IMG/VR virus record: IMGVR_UViG_3300047550_000348
Location: 1-21,076 of that record
DNA length: 21,076 nucleotides
Source: a virus
Reading direction: 5' to 3' (one strand)
Shown here: positions 7,158 to 14,190 of the stretch, piece after piece
Layout of the letters: each line of letters begins with the position of its first letter
How positions within the stretch are numbered: the stretch's first letter is position 1
Translations under genes and position numbers: made by a program
The notes under the pieces: generated by a model
What the model was told of the DNA's origin: nothing
Seen by the model: only the letters and a program-made list of their open reading frames with translations
Databases searched by the model: none

Positions 7158-7438
7158 GTTATATACGCCCCATATCCCGCCGCGGTTAGCGAAGCAACCT
7201 CAGCAGCCGTAACCTCAATGTCGTGACCACCGTAATATGTTTTAGCGACAGTAGCCATATCGCCAGGCTGCTTCTGAACATAGCTTCCATCAGTCAACAA
7301 AAACACGTTCACACCACGCGCCCTCGGCGCATAATGGCGAGCTAACCGTTGCGCCAACCTTTCATCGGAAGACAACTCGTTTTCGTCAACAGGTAATACC
7401 GCGACCACGTTCTCTGTAGGTGTCCTAAAAATAGCCAT
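7154..7438 (-). CDS. Small tail protein, paralogue of the neighbouring C-terminal domain, 94 aa
   Basis: 94 residues, ATG at 7438 overlapping the upstream TGA (TGATG). Residues about 40-94 (RGVNVFLLTDGSY ... VAKTYYGGHDIEV ... LTAAGYGAYIT) align with the C-terminus of the preceding 321-residue protein (RGLNLYKLTNGEY ... VAKLWHGGRDHFL ... LVADGFGANIT) without gaps over about 54 residues. Both proteins end in the same G-x-x-IT. Domains of this type occur at the ends of actinobacteriophage tail and virion proteins. The first 40 residues are unrelated and partly acidic. I infer a tandem duplication in which this copy lost, or never had, the repeat shaft. The role is unknown; structural is likely. 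Confidence 0.75.
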   Translation of the reverse strand: MAIFRTPTENVVAVLPVDENELSSDERLAQRLARHYAPRARGVNVFLLTDGSYVQKQPGDMATVAKTYYGGHDIEVTAAEVASLTAAGYGAYIT

Positions 7439-8403
7439 CAGGTTATGTTCGCTCCAAATCCGTCTGCAACAAGTTCAGCGTATTCCACGTCAGTCAAAAA
7501 ATGATCCCTGCCACCATGCCACAATTTTGCAACCTGCCCTTGATCTCGTTGTTCCACAGTAGTGTACTCGCCGTTAGTCAACTTGTAAAGGTTTAGACCA
7601 CGAGTATAAGTTTTGTAATAGGAACCTAAACGGTTCTCAACATCGAACTCACCGAACGCACCACCACCGTAAGTGTCTGTGTACGGTACACGGAAAATAT
7701 GTGACTTATCCCAATCAGCGGTACCGGTACCTGCACCTGATCCTGTCGCGGCACGACGCTCAATACGTGCGCCAACACCAGTCTGCGTACCCGAACCCGA
7801 CCCTGTAGCTGTACGCAAAGACACCAACAACCAAACACCCGAACCAGAACCCGCACCCGACCCTGTAGCAGAACGGATGTTGATAACCAAATCGGTTGCA
7901 GTACTTGAACCGACACCTGAACCTGTCGCTGTGCGTGACGGGATTTGCCCAAAGAAAGCACTACCTGAACCTGTGCCTGAGCCTGTGGCGGTTCGTGGAG
8001 CGATATGTAAACCTGTCGAATCAAACGTGCCGACACCTGAACCTGTCGCAGAACGAACAGCAACAACAACTCTTACCGCAGTACCACTACCAACACCATC
8101 GCCTGTCGCTGTTCGTAACCTAACAATGTTCGCCGAAGAAGAAGCAGTACCCGACCCTGACGCTGTAGCGGTAACAGTAAGAACCGCTCGAACACCAAGA
8201 TAGAAACGGCCACCGTTCCTAAACGGAAAACTGAAATCGGTTAACTGACCCAACCGTATCTGAGCAGAACCAGAAGCAACCCCAGAAGTACCACCACCAG
8301 AACCCGTAGCAGTACGACCAACAACACGAAAATAGGTGCCACGATAAAACGGGCGTGTATCAACAAACGGTTCCGCAAAACCCGTAACTGCTGCCTGCGC
8401 CAT
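7438..8403 (-). CDS. Repeat-containing minor tail / fibre protein, 321 aa
   Basis: Starts at ATG 8403 with AGGGGG nine bases upstream. Residues 1-29 are a leader. R30 begins a first repeat-like copy (RTATGSGGG), and after a 27-residue insert there are eight consecutive units of exactly 20 residues (77-236). Each has the core R-[TSA]-A-T-G-[SD]-G-x-G followed by a variable, hydrophobic second half; the first unit is degenerate (VTATASGSG). This suggests a beta-solenoid or fibrous shaft with turns at the glycines. Residues about 265-321 form a C-terminal domain shared with the next gene. The highly regular repeats and the position after the capsid genes favour a fibre or minor tail protein. No enzymatic motif is visible. 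Confidence 0.75.
   Translation of the reverse strand: MAQAAVTGFAEPFVDTRPFYRGTYFRVVGRTATGSGGGTSGVASGSAQIRLGQLTDFSFPFRNGGRFYLGVRAVLTVTATASGSGTASSSANIVRLRTATGDGVGSGTAVRVVVAVRSATGSGVGTFDSTGLHIAPRTATGSGTGSGSAFFGQIPSRTATGSGVGSSTATDLVINIRSATGSGAGSGSGVWLLVSLRTATGSGSGTQTGVGARIERRAATGSGAGTGTADWDKSHIFRVPYTDTYGGGAFGEFDVENRLGSYYKTYTRGLNLYKLTNGEYTTVEQRDQGQVAKLWHGGRDHFLTDVEYAELVADGFGANIT
7696..8175 (-). repeat. Eight tandem 60-bp coding repeats
   Basis: A recurring block on the plus strand, of the form (c)ctgt(c/a/g)gc(g/t/a), falls at 60-bp intervals near 7742, 7802, 7862, 7922, 7982, 8042, 8102 and 8162. Each block encodes A-T-G or A-T-A. The unit is 20 codons with no indels in the eight copies. The conserved half of each unit encodes R-x-A-T-G-S-G-x-G and the other half is diverged. 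The copies are too diverged for recent slippage but retain exact length, which suggests structural selection on period. Confidence 0.9.
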
Positions 8404-8421
8404 AGGGTTTACCCCCTACGA

Positions 8422-8790
8422 CTAATCGAGAGACAGCGTAAGCGAAGTGATCTGAAAAGTATCCCCAGCAGTAACAGCCGCAGACGACGACAAAGCACCA
8501 GTCCACAAAGCATTACCCGCAGTCGAAGCATCCCACAAAGACCAATGCGTAATCGTTTCAGTCGCCGCAACATTAGTCCACTCAAGAGTTGCGTTAGTTG
8601 CGATAGAACCCGACGAAGCCGCAGCCCAAGAAGCAGCCTTACGAGTAGTTTCAGTAGCCGCATTAGATGTCGCAGCCTCACCAGGATCACCGGTATGCAA
8701 CTTCACATACACCGTAGTAGGCATAGTCCAAGAAGCCTCACCTGTTACGTGGTCAAGAATTTTGTTTTCAGCATAATTAGAAATCGACAT
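8422..8790 (-). CDS. Gp80-like actinobacteriophage virion protein, 122 aa
   Basis: The N-terminus SNYAENKILDHVTGEASWTMPTTVYVKLHTGDPGEAA (from residue 4) and the C-terminus THWSLWDASTAGNALWTGALSSSAAVTAGDTFQI match the pattern of a widespread phage family that I recognise as mycobacteriophage Gp80-like. Its hallmarks are S-N-Y-x-E-N-x-[IL]-L-[DN]-H, V-Y-[VL]-x-L-[HF]-T-x-D-P-[GT] and W-D-A-x-x-x-G-N-x-L-W-x-G. The family is all-beta and found near capsid or tail genes; its exact role is unsettled. The ribosome site (GAGAGG, five bases before ATG 8790) is good. It is the first gene after the terminator, so it depends on read-through or a promoter in 8791-8823. Confidence 0.85.
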   Translation of the reverse strand: MSISNYAENKILDHVTGEASWTMPTTVYVKLHTGDPGEAATSNAATETTRKAASWAAASSGSIATNATLEWTNVAATETITHWSLWDASTAGNALWTGALSSSAAVTAGDTFQITSLTLSLD

Positions 8791-8809
8791 AAGAACCTCT
8801 CACACGGAC

Positions 8810-8815
8810 ACTATA
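8810..8815 (-). promoter_or_regulatory. Possible -10 element before the Gp80-like gene (weak)
   Basis: TATAGT on the minus strand, between the terminator and the Gp80-like gene, matches the -10 consensus at five of six positions. The corresponding -35 position falls in the terminator stem and reads TCTGGC, which is not -35-like, and there is no proper extended -10. Position is the main argument: genes after the terminator need a source of transcription. Confidence 0.3.
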
Positions 8816-8823
8816 CACCATAC

Positions 8824-8863
8824 AAAAGTAGGGCCAGACAGAAGGGGAACTGCCTGGCCCTAC
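8824..8863 (-). terminator. Intrinsic terminator after the major capsid gene
   Basis: A stem of 10 perfect base pairs (arms 8828-8837 and 8854-8863, GTAGGGCCAG / CTGGCCCTAC), one mismatch, then three more pairs, enclosing an 8-base loop (8842-8849). On the minus strand the stem is followed by TTTTGT (8827-8822). It lies 30 bp after the capsid stop. On the plus strand the following bases (ATTTATT) form a poorer U-tract, so the minus-strand reading fits the gene direction. Confidence 0.85.
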
Positions 8864-8893
8864 ATTTATTAAATTACTTCAACTAGATGGGGT

Positions 8894-9844
8894 TTATGCG
8901 CCACCAAGTGAAGACGACGAGTTGAGAACACGGATAGCTGCCTGACGGAAAATTCCGTAGCCACCCAACCAGTACCAACCAATCGGATTGAAACGCATCA
9001 ACGAATCCACTACTGGACCACGGACAACCTTCGGATATGCTCCGTTGCCATCTGTGATGCTGTGTGCCTTCGCCAACGATTGACGACCCATGATAAGAGT
9101 TGAATAGAGGTCAACTGTTGAAGCTGAACCACCAGTCAAATCGAGTGGGGCGCGAGGAGTCTCAATGAAACGAACGGCCTCAAACGCACCAATTTCGCCA
9201 TTGTAGATGTTCGCTGTGTCCACATAGTTATGTGGGTCACGCCACGAAGCTGCACCGGTTTCACGGCGAAGATCGTACGAAACGTCTGGGTGAATGAAAC
9301 CCATGTACATTCCGTTGAACGTCTGAGCCTTCGAACCACGCAACTGTGCTGTTGCCTTACGAACGTCATTGGCTTCAATGATGTCCTCTGATTGAACTTC
9401 AGCGTTCGCTGTTGGAGTTGACGAACCGCCACCACCGTAAATCACGTTCGTTGCAGCCTTCAAAACGTTGGCGACAACAGTATCGATTGACGATCCTGCG
9501 TTGTAACCAATGAGGTTTGCTGCAACAGCATCAACGTCAAGGAACGAAGTTCCACGAAGTTTCGCTGTGGTGTTTACTGTGTTGCCATATTCGGCAAGAG
9601 TGACAGTTACTTGGCTGTCTGCCATCGCTACTGCGGTGACATCAACTGTTTCGCTGAGTGTTGCTGTCGCATCTGAGAGTTCCGAGAAAATCGTGAACGC
9701 AACCGATGTTCCAGGCATTGACTGAGCGACAGGCTGTACGTCTGCTGCTGCGTCAAAAAGCATTTCTGAACGGAGCGCGAAATACGCGATCTGATCAAAT
9801 GCCGCCTGATCGACTGATAATGAACTTTGTTGTGTATATGCCAT
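8894..9844 (-). CDS. Major capsid protein, N4-gp56 family (HK97 fold), 316 aa
   Basis: Forms the icosahedral shell. The strongest stretch is MGFIHPDVSYDLRRETGAAS, then W-R-D-P-H-N-Y and NIYNGEIGAFEAVRFIETP (residues about 180-225), followed by DLYSTLIMGRQSLAKA; this matches the N4-gp56-type major capsid family. Earlier landmarks are SVAFTIFSEL and TVTLAEYGNTVNTTAKLRGTSF. Its length is slightly below the usual 330-400. I start it at ATG 9844 (MAYTQQSS) rather than TTG 9868, which would add eight residues with no ribosome site. GGGGAG lies about 16 bases before the ATG; a small hairpin (GACC/GGTC) between them could shorten the gap. It follows the scaffold by 39 bp and is closed by the terminator. 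Confidence 0.9.
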   Translation of the reverse strand: MAYTQQSSLSVDQAAFDQIAYFALRSEMLFDAAADVQPVAQSMPGTSVAFTIFSELSDATATLSETVDVTAVAMADSQVTVTLAEYGNTVNTTAKLRGTSFLDVDAVAANLIGYNAGSSIDTVVANVLKAATNVIYGGGGSSTPTANAEVQSEDIIEANDVRKATAQLRGSKAQTFNGMYMGFIHPDVSYDLRRETGAASWRDPHNYVDTANIYNGEIGAFEAVRFIETPRAPLDLTGGSASTVDLYSTLIMGRQSLAKAHSITDGNGAYPKVVRGPVVDSLMRFNPIGWYWLGGYGIFRQAAIRVLNSSSSLGGA

Positions 9845-9883
9845 GACCTTTAGGGTCTTTCTCCCCAAAGACTTGCTTTGAGG

Positions 9884-10336
9884 CTAGATGTTTTGTTGTT
9901 GATTAACCTGGGCCAGCAGTTGCATAACTTCGTCTTGAGATTTTGCGTTACGGATTTTGGCGTTCCAATCCACTTCAGGATCAACAGACTCACCGAAACT
10001 TTTTGCTTTCGAAACCCTATCCCAAGCTTTTTGTTCGGCTTGGATTTCGGCTTTCGGTTGCGTACCTGCGATGAGATTTGCTTCCTGTGCGGCTTGGCGG
10101 ATTGCTTCTGCTGTCATTTCGCCGTCATAGGCTTTAACGAAGTAGCGTGAAACCGGAGCGTTCAAATCAACGCCCGCTTCCACAAATGCCAACTTGCGTT
10201 GCGCCTCTGTAGCTTGTAACAGTTTGGCTTCCAGTTCTTTATTCTTGGCTTCAAGATTTCGAAGCTGTTGACGTACTGGATTCCGTTCTACCTGGTCCTT
10301 TGCGTCTTCCTCAAACTCGTAGTTCGTATCTGACAT
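9884..10336 (-). CDS. Capsid scaffolding protein, 150 aa
   Basis: 150 residues immediately before the capsid gene. It has an acidic start (MSDTNYEFEEDAKDQVERNPVRQ), a coiled-coil block (LRNLEAKNKELEAKLLQATEAQRKLAFVEAG, about 26-56), a middle section typical of phage scaffolds (GVDLNAPVSRYFVKAYDGEMTAEAIRQAAQEANL) and a polar Gln-rich end. This plan fits scaffold proteins of actinobacteriophages, which direct procapsid assembly and then leave. The assignment rests on architecture and its place before the capsid gene. It has its own promoter about 110 bp upstream, so scaffold and capsid can be made in excess over portal. The ribosome site is weak (AAAGAG region). Confidence 0.88.
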   Translation of the reverse strand: MSDTNYEFEEDAKDQVERNPVRQQLRNLEAKNKELEAKLLQATEAQRKLAFVEAGVDLNAPVSRYFVKAYDGEMTAEAIRQAAQEANLIAGTQPKAEIQAEQKAWDRVSKAKSFGESVDPEVDWNAKIRNAKSQDEVMQLLAQVNQQQNI

Positions 10337-10358
10337 GACCCACTCTTTCTGCCCACAC

Positions 10359-10377
10359 TTGGACTAGAGGAGTCCAA
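10359..10377 (-). promoter_or_regulatory. Hairpin in the scaffold leader
   Basis: A perfect 7-bp inverted repeat (TTGGACT / AGTCCAA, arms 10359-10365 and 10371-10377, loop 5) lying 22 bp before the scaffold ATG. The arms extend close to the translation start and could affect ribosome access or transcript stability. There is no U-tract, so it is not a terminator. Confidence 0.45.
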
Positions 10378-10429
10378 ATGGCTGCAATCTCACCCTGTTG
10401 TACACACCGAACTCGGGGGGTCCGACGGT

Positions 10430-10446
10430 TATCCCCAAAGGGGATA
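10430..10446 (-). promoter_or_regulatory. Palindrome at the predicted transcription start (operator or 5' stem-loop)
   Basis: TATCCCC-TTT-GGGGATA: a perfect 7-bp inverted repeat with a 3-base loop. Its upstream end (10446) is seven bases after the -10 element, i.e. at the expected +1. It could be an operator, or a stem-loop at the very 5' end of the mRNA that protects it from degradation. No U-tract follows. Confidence 0.5.
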
Positions 10447-10452
10447 CCTGTG

Positions 10453-10481
10453 ACTGTATCACCACCCTGAGTGGTTGTCAA
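10453..10481 (-). promoter_or_regulatory. Sigma-70-type promoter for scaffold and capsid genes
   Basis: On the minus strand, -35 TTGACA (10481-10476) is a perfect consensus, the spacer is 17 bp, and -10 TACAGT (10458-10453) matches four of six bases. The -35 ends 10 bp after the upstream gene's stop codon. The spacer holds an inverted repeat ACCAC-N5-GTGGT (10461-10475) that could be a repressor or activator site. The predicted start is near 10446, leaving a leader of about 110 nt before the scaffold ATG. Confidence 0.7.
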
Positions 10482-10490
10482 GTGTTTAGA

Positions 10491-11720
10491 TTATTCGGCT
10501 ACACCCAAACCTGTTTGAACAGTACCGGATGTTTGGCCAGTCGTTCTAGTAAACGATCCGCCACCTTGAAACGCTGCTTTACGGATACCTTTGCGTTCAG
10601 CAAGTTTGCGTTGCGCTTCAACATCGTAACCAAGTGCGGCACCAACTTTTTCTTGTTGCGTCAAAGCCTGCTCACCCATCATCTCGGTGTACAAACCTTC
10701 TTGCAAACCCATCGCCGTGAACCCTGCTTCGGCTTCCTGTGCCGAAATGCCACGAGCAGCGATCTCCTCAGCAGTAGCAGATAACAGTTGAATACGGCCC
10801 TGTTCTTTAGCTCGTGCCGCAATCTTCGCAGCCTCAGCTTGACGGGTCAAAATCGGTGCCGCTTTTTCTGGGTCCAAAAAGTAGGCTGCCAAACCTGCTT
10901 CGCTCACACCGTACAGTTCTTGCATCTGCCGTCTAACCTCAGGGTCAGCATCCTGTACAGCCCTGAAGCCTTCCTGTACACGTGTCTGTAGTTCTTGTGG
11001 TGACACGTCGCCTTCAAGTAGTGCGGTGAAATCTTCTGTCTGATCGTAGAACCCTGGCGGCAAACCGTTCGATTGTAGGAGCCGACGGTAATCGTTTTCT
11101 AAAGCCAAATAGGATGCTGGGTCTAGTTCGGCTAAACCTTTCTTGGCTCTAGCGGTGTTCGCAGCAAACCGTTTTTGGTATGCCTCTTGTCCACGAATAG
11201 CAAAAATTAGTGCGTCAGGGTTATTGATATCCACTTCACCACGAGCGTAAACATTGTACAAAAAGTCGGATAGATCGCCCAATCCGTAGGTTGCTAATAC
11301 TGCTCGAATAGTATTTTTGGCATCTGGGCGTGGCTCAAAACCGCCGCCGCCGCCGCCACCGCCTTTGCCGTCGTCGCCAGTTTCCACCCCATAAGTAGCA
11401 ACGTTGCGGGCTTTACCTTCAGCGATAAGTCTCTCCAACGCAGCCTGAGTATCCGCACCACCACCCAAAGCCCCCGCCTGAAGTTGACGAATATAATCTG
11501 CTGTAGCAGCATCACCAGAAAAACCTGCTGCCTGATAAGCGGCAGCGTCAATAGCAGCAGACTGCTCGGCAGTAAACTGTCCACGACCCTGAGTAGCAGG
11601 ATCAACAGTTGTTGTTGTTGTTGTTGTTGTGCCACCAGTATTAACCGCATCTAACTGTTCTGGTGTAAGCGGTTTAATACCAAGATCAAGCAGATCGCCA
11701 CTAAAACTCATGTCAGACAT
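10491..11720 (-). CDS. Putative internal virion / ejection-cassette protein, 409 aa
   Basis: 409 residues, start ATG 11720 in a TAATG overlap with the upstream stop (a second ATG lies at 11711). The N-terminal region is low complexity: a run of eight Thr (31-38) and eight Gly (120-127), both from triplet repeats. From about residue 135 it is helical and structured (IRAVLATYGLGDLSDFLYNVY ... AYQKRFAANTARAKKGL ... GLPPGFYDQTEDFTALLEGDVSPQEL ... ELYGVSEAGLAAYFLDPEKAAP), then Ala/Glu-rich helices and a Gly-rich tail. Similar proteins occur in uncultured phages near the portal, unnamed. It is the last gene before the capsid promoter. I infer an internal virion or DNA-ejection role; there is no enzymatic motif. 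Confidence 0.6.
   Translation of the reverse strand: MSDMSFSGDLLDLGIKPLTPEQLDAVNTGGTTTTTTTTVDPATQGRGQFTAEQSAAIDAAAYQAAGFSGDAATADYIRQLQAGALGGGADTQAALERLIAEGKARNVATYGVETGDDGKGGGGGGGGFEPRPDAKNTIRAVLATYGLGDLSDFLYNVYARGEVDINNPDALIFAIRGQEAYQKRFAANTARAKKGLAELDPASYLALENDYRRLLQSNGLPPGFYDQTEDFTALLEGDVSPQELQTRVQEGFRAVQDADPEVRRQMQELYGVSEAGLAAYFLDPEKAAPILTRQAEAAKIAARAKEQGRIQLLSATAEEIAARGISAQEAEAGFTAMGLQEGLYTEMMGEQALTQQEKVGAALGYDVEAQRKLAERKGIRKAAFQGGGSFTRTTGQTSGTVQTGLGVAE
11340..11363 (-). repeat. Triplet repeat encoding a Gly-8 run
   Basis: Eight glycine codons, six of them GGC and two GGT. Triplet slippage here would change the number of glycines without shifting frame. It separates the N-terminal low-complexity part from the helical body of the 409-residue protein. 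Confidence 0.85.
11607..11630 (-). repeat. Triplet repeat encoding a Thr-8 run
   Basis: Seven ACA codons and one ACT encode threonines 31-38 of the 409-residue protein. It is a near-perfect microsatellite, so length variation between related genomes is likely and would stay in frame. Confidence 0.85.
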
Positions 11721-13339
11721 TATTGAACCTTTCCAAACGCACGAGCAATAGCCAACCCAATACTCGTAGCATCCTGATTAGCTTGCTTAGTAAACGAATA
11801 CTTATACTTATCGTTAGTACGCAACTCAGTCTCCCACTCAGACATCGACAACACACGAGGCTGCCCATCCTTACGATAATTCAAAGCATCACTAAAATCC
11901 GTAGCAAAATTGATCGTGTTCGGGTCCAACTCCAAAAGTTTCGCAGCCTTCTCCTTATATGAAGCAGACAAATCCTCTAACGTCAAACCGGCATCAATCT
12001 GTTCCGACAAATGCCCATACGTTGCTTTCGCAGCAAGACGGGCCTTACGAATTAAATCGTCACGAGAAACAGCCACACCATCAGCGTTCGGTGTGCCAGC
12101 CAAAACCTGTTCAATTTGCGAATCAGCGATATCCCAAAAGTATTGTTTACCGATATCTTTCAAAGCCAAATACGGTGTAGATTTGCGAACCTCATCAGCC
12201 GCTAAATCGTTCACATATTTGCCGTCAACTTTGCTGAACAGTTCTTTATATGCTTGCTGTTTAAGGTTCTCGCCGGTGTAACCAAAGTTGATAGCCTTTG
12301 TCAAAAACTTTGCTAACTGGCCAGAACCCCAAGTGAAGTTACCAATAGCAGCCGACAACTCTCGGCCCTTTTTGCTGTTTTCAAGTTCGCGATCAAACGA
12401 AGTGCCTCTATAGCGTCGATCAAATTCTTCTACGGGCATATTGGTTTCCTGAGCAAATTTGAACAACTCAAACACGTCAGCGTATTTAGTTCGATCCAAA
12501 TCGGTAAACATCCAAGCGTATGTTGGATAATTTTTTTTGAAAATTTCTTCCCAAGCTTTGTCCTCAACAGCAGTAACAACAGCAGGTTTATCGTCAGTTA
12601 CTACGTTCTTTAATGCTTGTCGAGCAGTCTTACGGTTTTCGGGTGTGTCAGCCAATTTAAGTTCTGCAAGTTTTTTATCAACCTCGGCTCTTGTGATAAC
12701 AACTTTTTTTGGTTTCGGAACAGCCACATCATCCGGTGGTAATTCTTCTGCAACCACTTTTGTCGGCGTAACAACACGAGGACCGACACCTGCGCGAACC
12801 GGTTGATCGCCGCCAGTAGAACTAACACCAGTTGTTGCAACAGGCGCGGTTTCAACTGCCGCGGCAGAAGTACCAGCAGGCACCACGTTGCCGTCTTTTT
12901 GTTGAATTACTAAACGATTAAAAACTAGACCTTGTTTCTCGAAATCTGTGTACGCAGAATTTAACGCCGCCATCGCATTGAGATAAGCGGTTCCTTTATT
13001 CGTATCGTTCGGATCGCCTTTGTAGGCTTTTACAGCAGAATTATATTTCTGTTCTAAAATAGGTATTTGAGTATCAGCCTTTTGCTGCAACTGCGTTTTG
13101 TTGTATGCCACGTTAGTCGCTGTATCGGCTTGTGTTTGGGCGGCTTTATCAGCAGCCTTTTTTAATGGGTCATAAATTTTCTTTTTAGCATCACGATCTT
13201 TTTTGGCTTTTTCATAATCTGCTTGTATTGATGTGAAAGCAGCGGTGCCAGGTACGGCGTTACCTAAATCTGTTTTGAGTTTGTCAACCAATGCTTGTGC
13301 ATCGGCAAGTGCTTTTTCTGCTTTGCTTAGTTCATCCAT
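11720..13339 (-). CDS. Coiled-coil, putative internal virion protein, 539 aa
   Basis: 539 residues, ATG 13339 in a TAATG overlap. Residues 1-130 form a long, very charged coiled coil (LSKAEKALADAQALVDKLKTD ... YEKAKKDRDAKKKIYDPLKKAADKAAQ). Residues about 150-250 are a Pro/Val/Thr-rich linker. Residues about 260-539 form a structured domain beginning AWEEIFKKNYPTYAWMFTDLDRTKYADVF, then MPVEEFDRRYRGTSF, IGKQYFWDIADSQIEQVLAG and LARKAT-like helices, and ending YSFTKQANQDATSIGLAIARAFGK. It is not recognised as a named family. The coiled coil and size fit a structural or ejection protein made with its neighbours. No signal peptide or membrane span is seen. Confidence 0.6.
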   Translation of the reverse strand: MDELSKAEKALADAQALVDKLKTDLGNAVPGTAAFTSIQADYEKAKKDRDAKKKIYDPLKKAADKAAQTQADTATNVAYNKTQLQQKADTQIPILEQKYNSAVKAYKGDPNDTNKGTAYLNAMAALNSAYTDFEKQGLVFNRLVIQQKDGNVVPAGTSAAAVETAPVATTGVSSTGGDQPVRAGVGPRVVTPTKVVAEELPPDDVAVPKPKKVVITRAEVDKKLAELKLADTPENRKTARQALKNVVTDDKPAVVTAVEDKAWEEIFKKNYPTYAWMFTDLDRTKYADVFELFKFAQETNMPVEEFDRRYRGTSFDRELENSKKGRELSAAIGNFTWGSGQLAKFLTKAINFGYTGENLKQQAYKELFSKVDGKYVNDLAADEVRKSTPYLALKDIGKQYFWDIADSQIEQVLAGTPNADGVAVSRDDLIRKARLAAKATYGHLSEQIDAGLTLEDLSASYKEKAAKLLELDPNTINFATDFSDALNYRKDGQPRVLSMSEWETELRTNDKYKYSFTKQANQDATSIGLAIARAFGKVQ

Positions 13340-14190
13340 TACGCCCCCAATTCTTTGATGCGGGCATCCATGATTTGCGCATAATTAGCGGCAGCAAAAC
13401 TCTGTGCCTCAGGTTTGAACTGTCGAAGAATCTGTTTCTCTGCAACAGTCGAAGGTTTAGCCGCCGAAGTAAACACCCCACCAGCAGCCTGCTTTTGTGC
13501 CTCAGCAATTTCCATTTGCTGATAAGTTTTAGCAAACTTTTGTGCCATCGCATCATCAATTTCGTAACCCAACAAATCTGTTGACGCTTTACGGAACACA
13601 ACTTTCAAATCATCCGGTGAAGTAACACGAACCGACGGGGCTTTGCCACCCGCACCTTTTACTTGCGGTGTGCCTTCAAGAATTTGGAAAGCAGTCTTAT
13701 AGGTGACACCGTTAGCGTTTGCAACATTGTTTAAGAACTCTGCCATCGCGCTACGATCAACCGAATCAACCCTGTTCGTACTCGGTTTCGAGTTACCGTA
13801 GTAGCCGCGTGTTTGTAGCAGGTTTGTGTAATACTTGTATTGGGTTGGGTTTTTGATGAGTTCCAACAAAATTGTGTTCGCATCAGTTAGCGGGCTAAGG
13901 TCGTACTGTGGGCGGGTAACGATACCGTTTTCATCAACCAACAACGGGCCTCGATAAACAGTTCTACGACCAGCACCACCACCGCCACCGGTTTCAAAAT
14001 CTTTCGGATCAACAGCAATACCTTGCGCCGAGCCTTTGACTATGCGCGACGGGAAACCGTAACCAGCCAAATAGTTAGCACCACTCTGCTGACCGGCAGA
14101 ACCAAAAAAAGCCAACAATTCTTCTTGGGTCATTTCCGAGATTTTTTTGTCGCTAGTAGCGGTCTGTGTATCTTTAGGGTCTCCAGCCAT
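13339..14190 (-). CDS. Unknown internal-cassette protein, 283 aa
   Basis: 283 residues, ATG 14190 in a TAATG overlap with the giant gene's stop. It has a polar, disordered N-terminus (MAGDPKDTQTATSDKKISEMTQEELLAFFG), a glycine run (FETGGGGGAGRR, near 66-76), then a mixed domain with YDLSPLTDANTILLELIKNPTQYKYYTNLLQTRGYYG and a helical C-terminal half (DDLKVVFRKASTDLLGYEIDD, AKTYQQMEIAEAQKQAAGG). The family is not recognised. Conserved context between the giant protein and the coiled-coil protein suggests a partner in the same virion sub-assembly. No catalytic residues stand out. Confidence 0.6.
   Translation of the reverse strand: MAGDPKDTQTATSDKKISEMTQEELLAFFGSAGQQSGANYLAGYGFPSRIVKGSAQGIAVDPKDFETGGGGGAGRRTVYRGPLLVDENGIVTRPQYDLSPLTDANTILLELIKNPTQYKYYTNLLQTRGYYGNSKPSTNRVDSVDRSAMAEFLNNVANANGVTYKTAFQILEGTPQVKGAGGKAPSVRVTSPDDLKVVFRKASTDLLGYEIDDAMAQKFAKTYQQMEIAEAQKQAAGGVFTSAAKPSTVAEKQILRQFKPEAQSFAAANYAQIMDARIKELGA

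Noticed and set aside
7696-8175. Evenly spaced direct repeats resembling a CRISPR array
   Set aside because: The conserved part is short and variable, the spacers are coding and similar to each other, and the whole runs in frame as 20-residue units.
7673-8203. Long plus-strand open frame (176 codons) rich in Pro, Glu and Val with regular repeats
   Set aside because: It is the antisense of the 60-bp repeats in the minus-strand tail protein. The regular pattern is a by-product, and no ribosome site or neighbouring plus-strand gene supports it.
9845-9868. TTG start at 9868 for the capsid gene
   Set aside because: No ribosome site lies before the TTG, and the extra eight basic residues contain what looks like the Shine-Dalgarno region of the ATG at 9844.
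10430-10446. Palindrome TATCCCC/GGGGATA as terminator of the upstream operon
   Set aside because: No T-run follows on the minus strand, and it lies at the predicted start of the next transcript.
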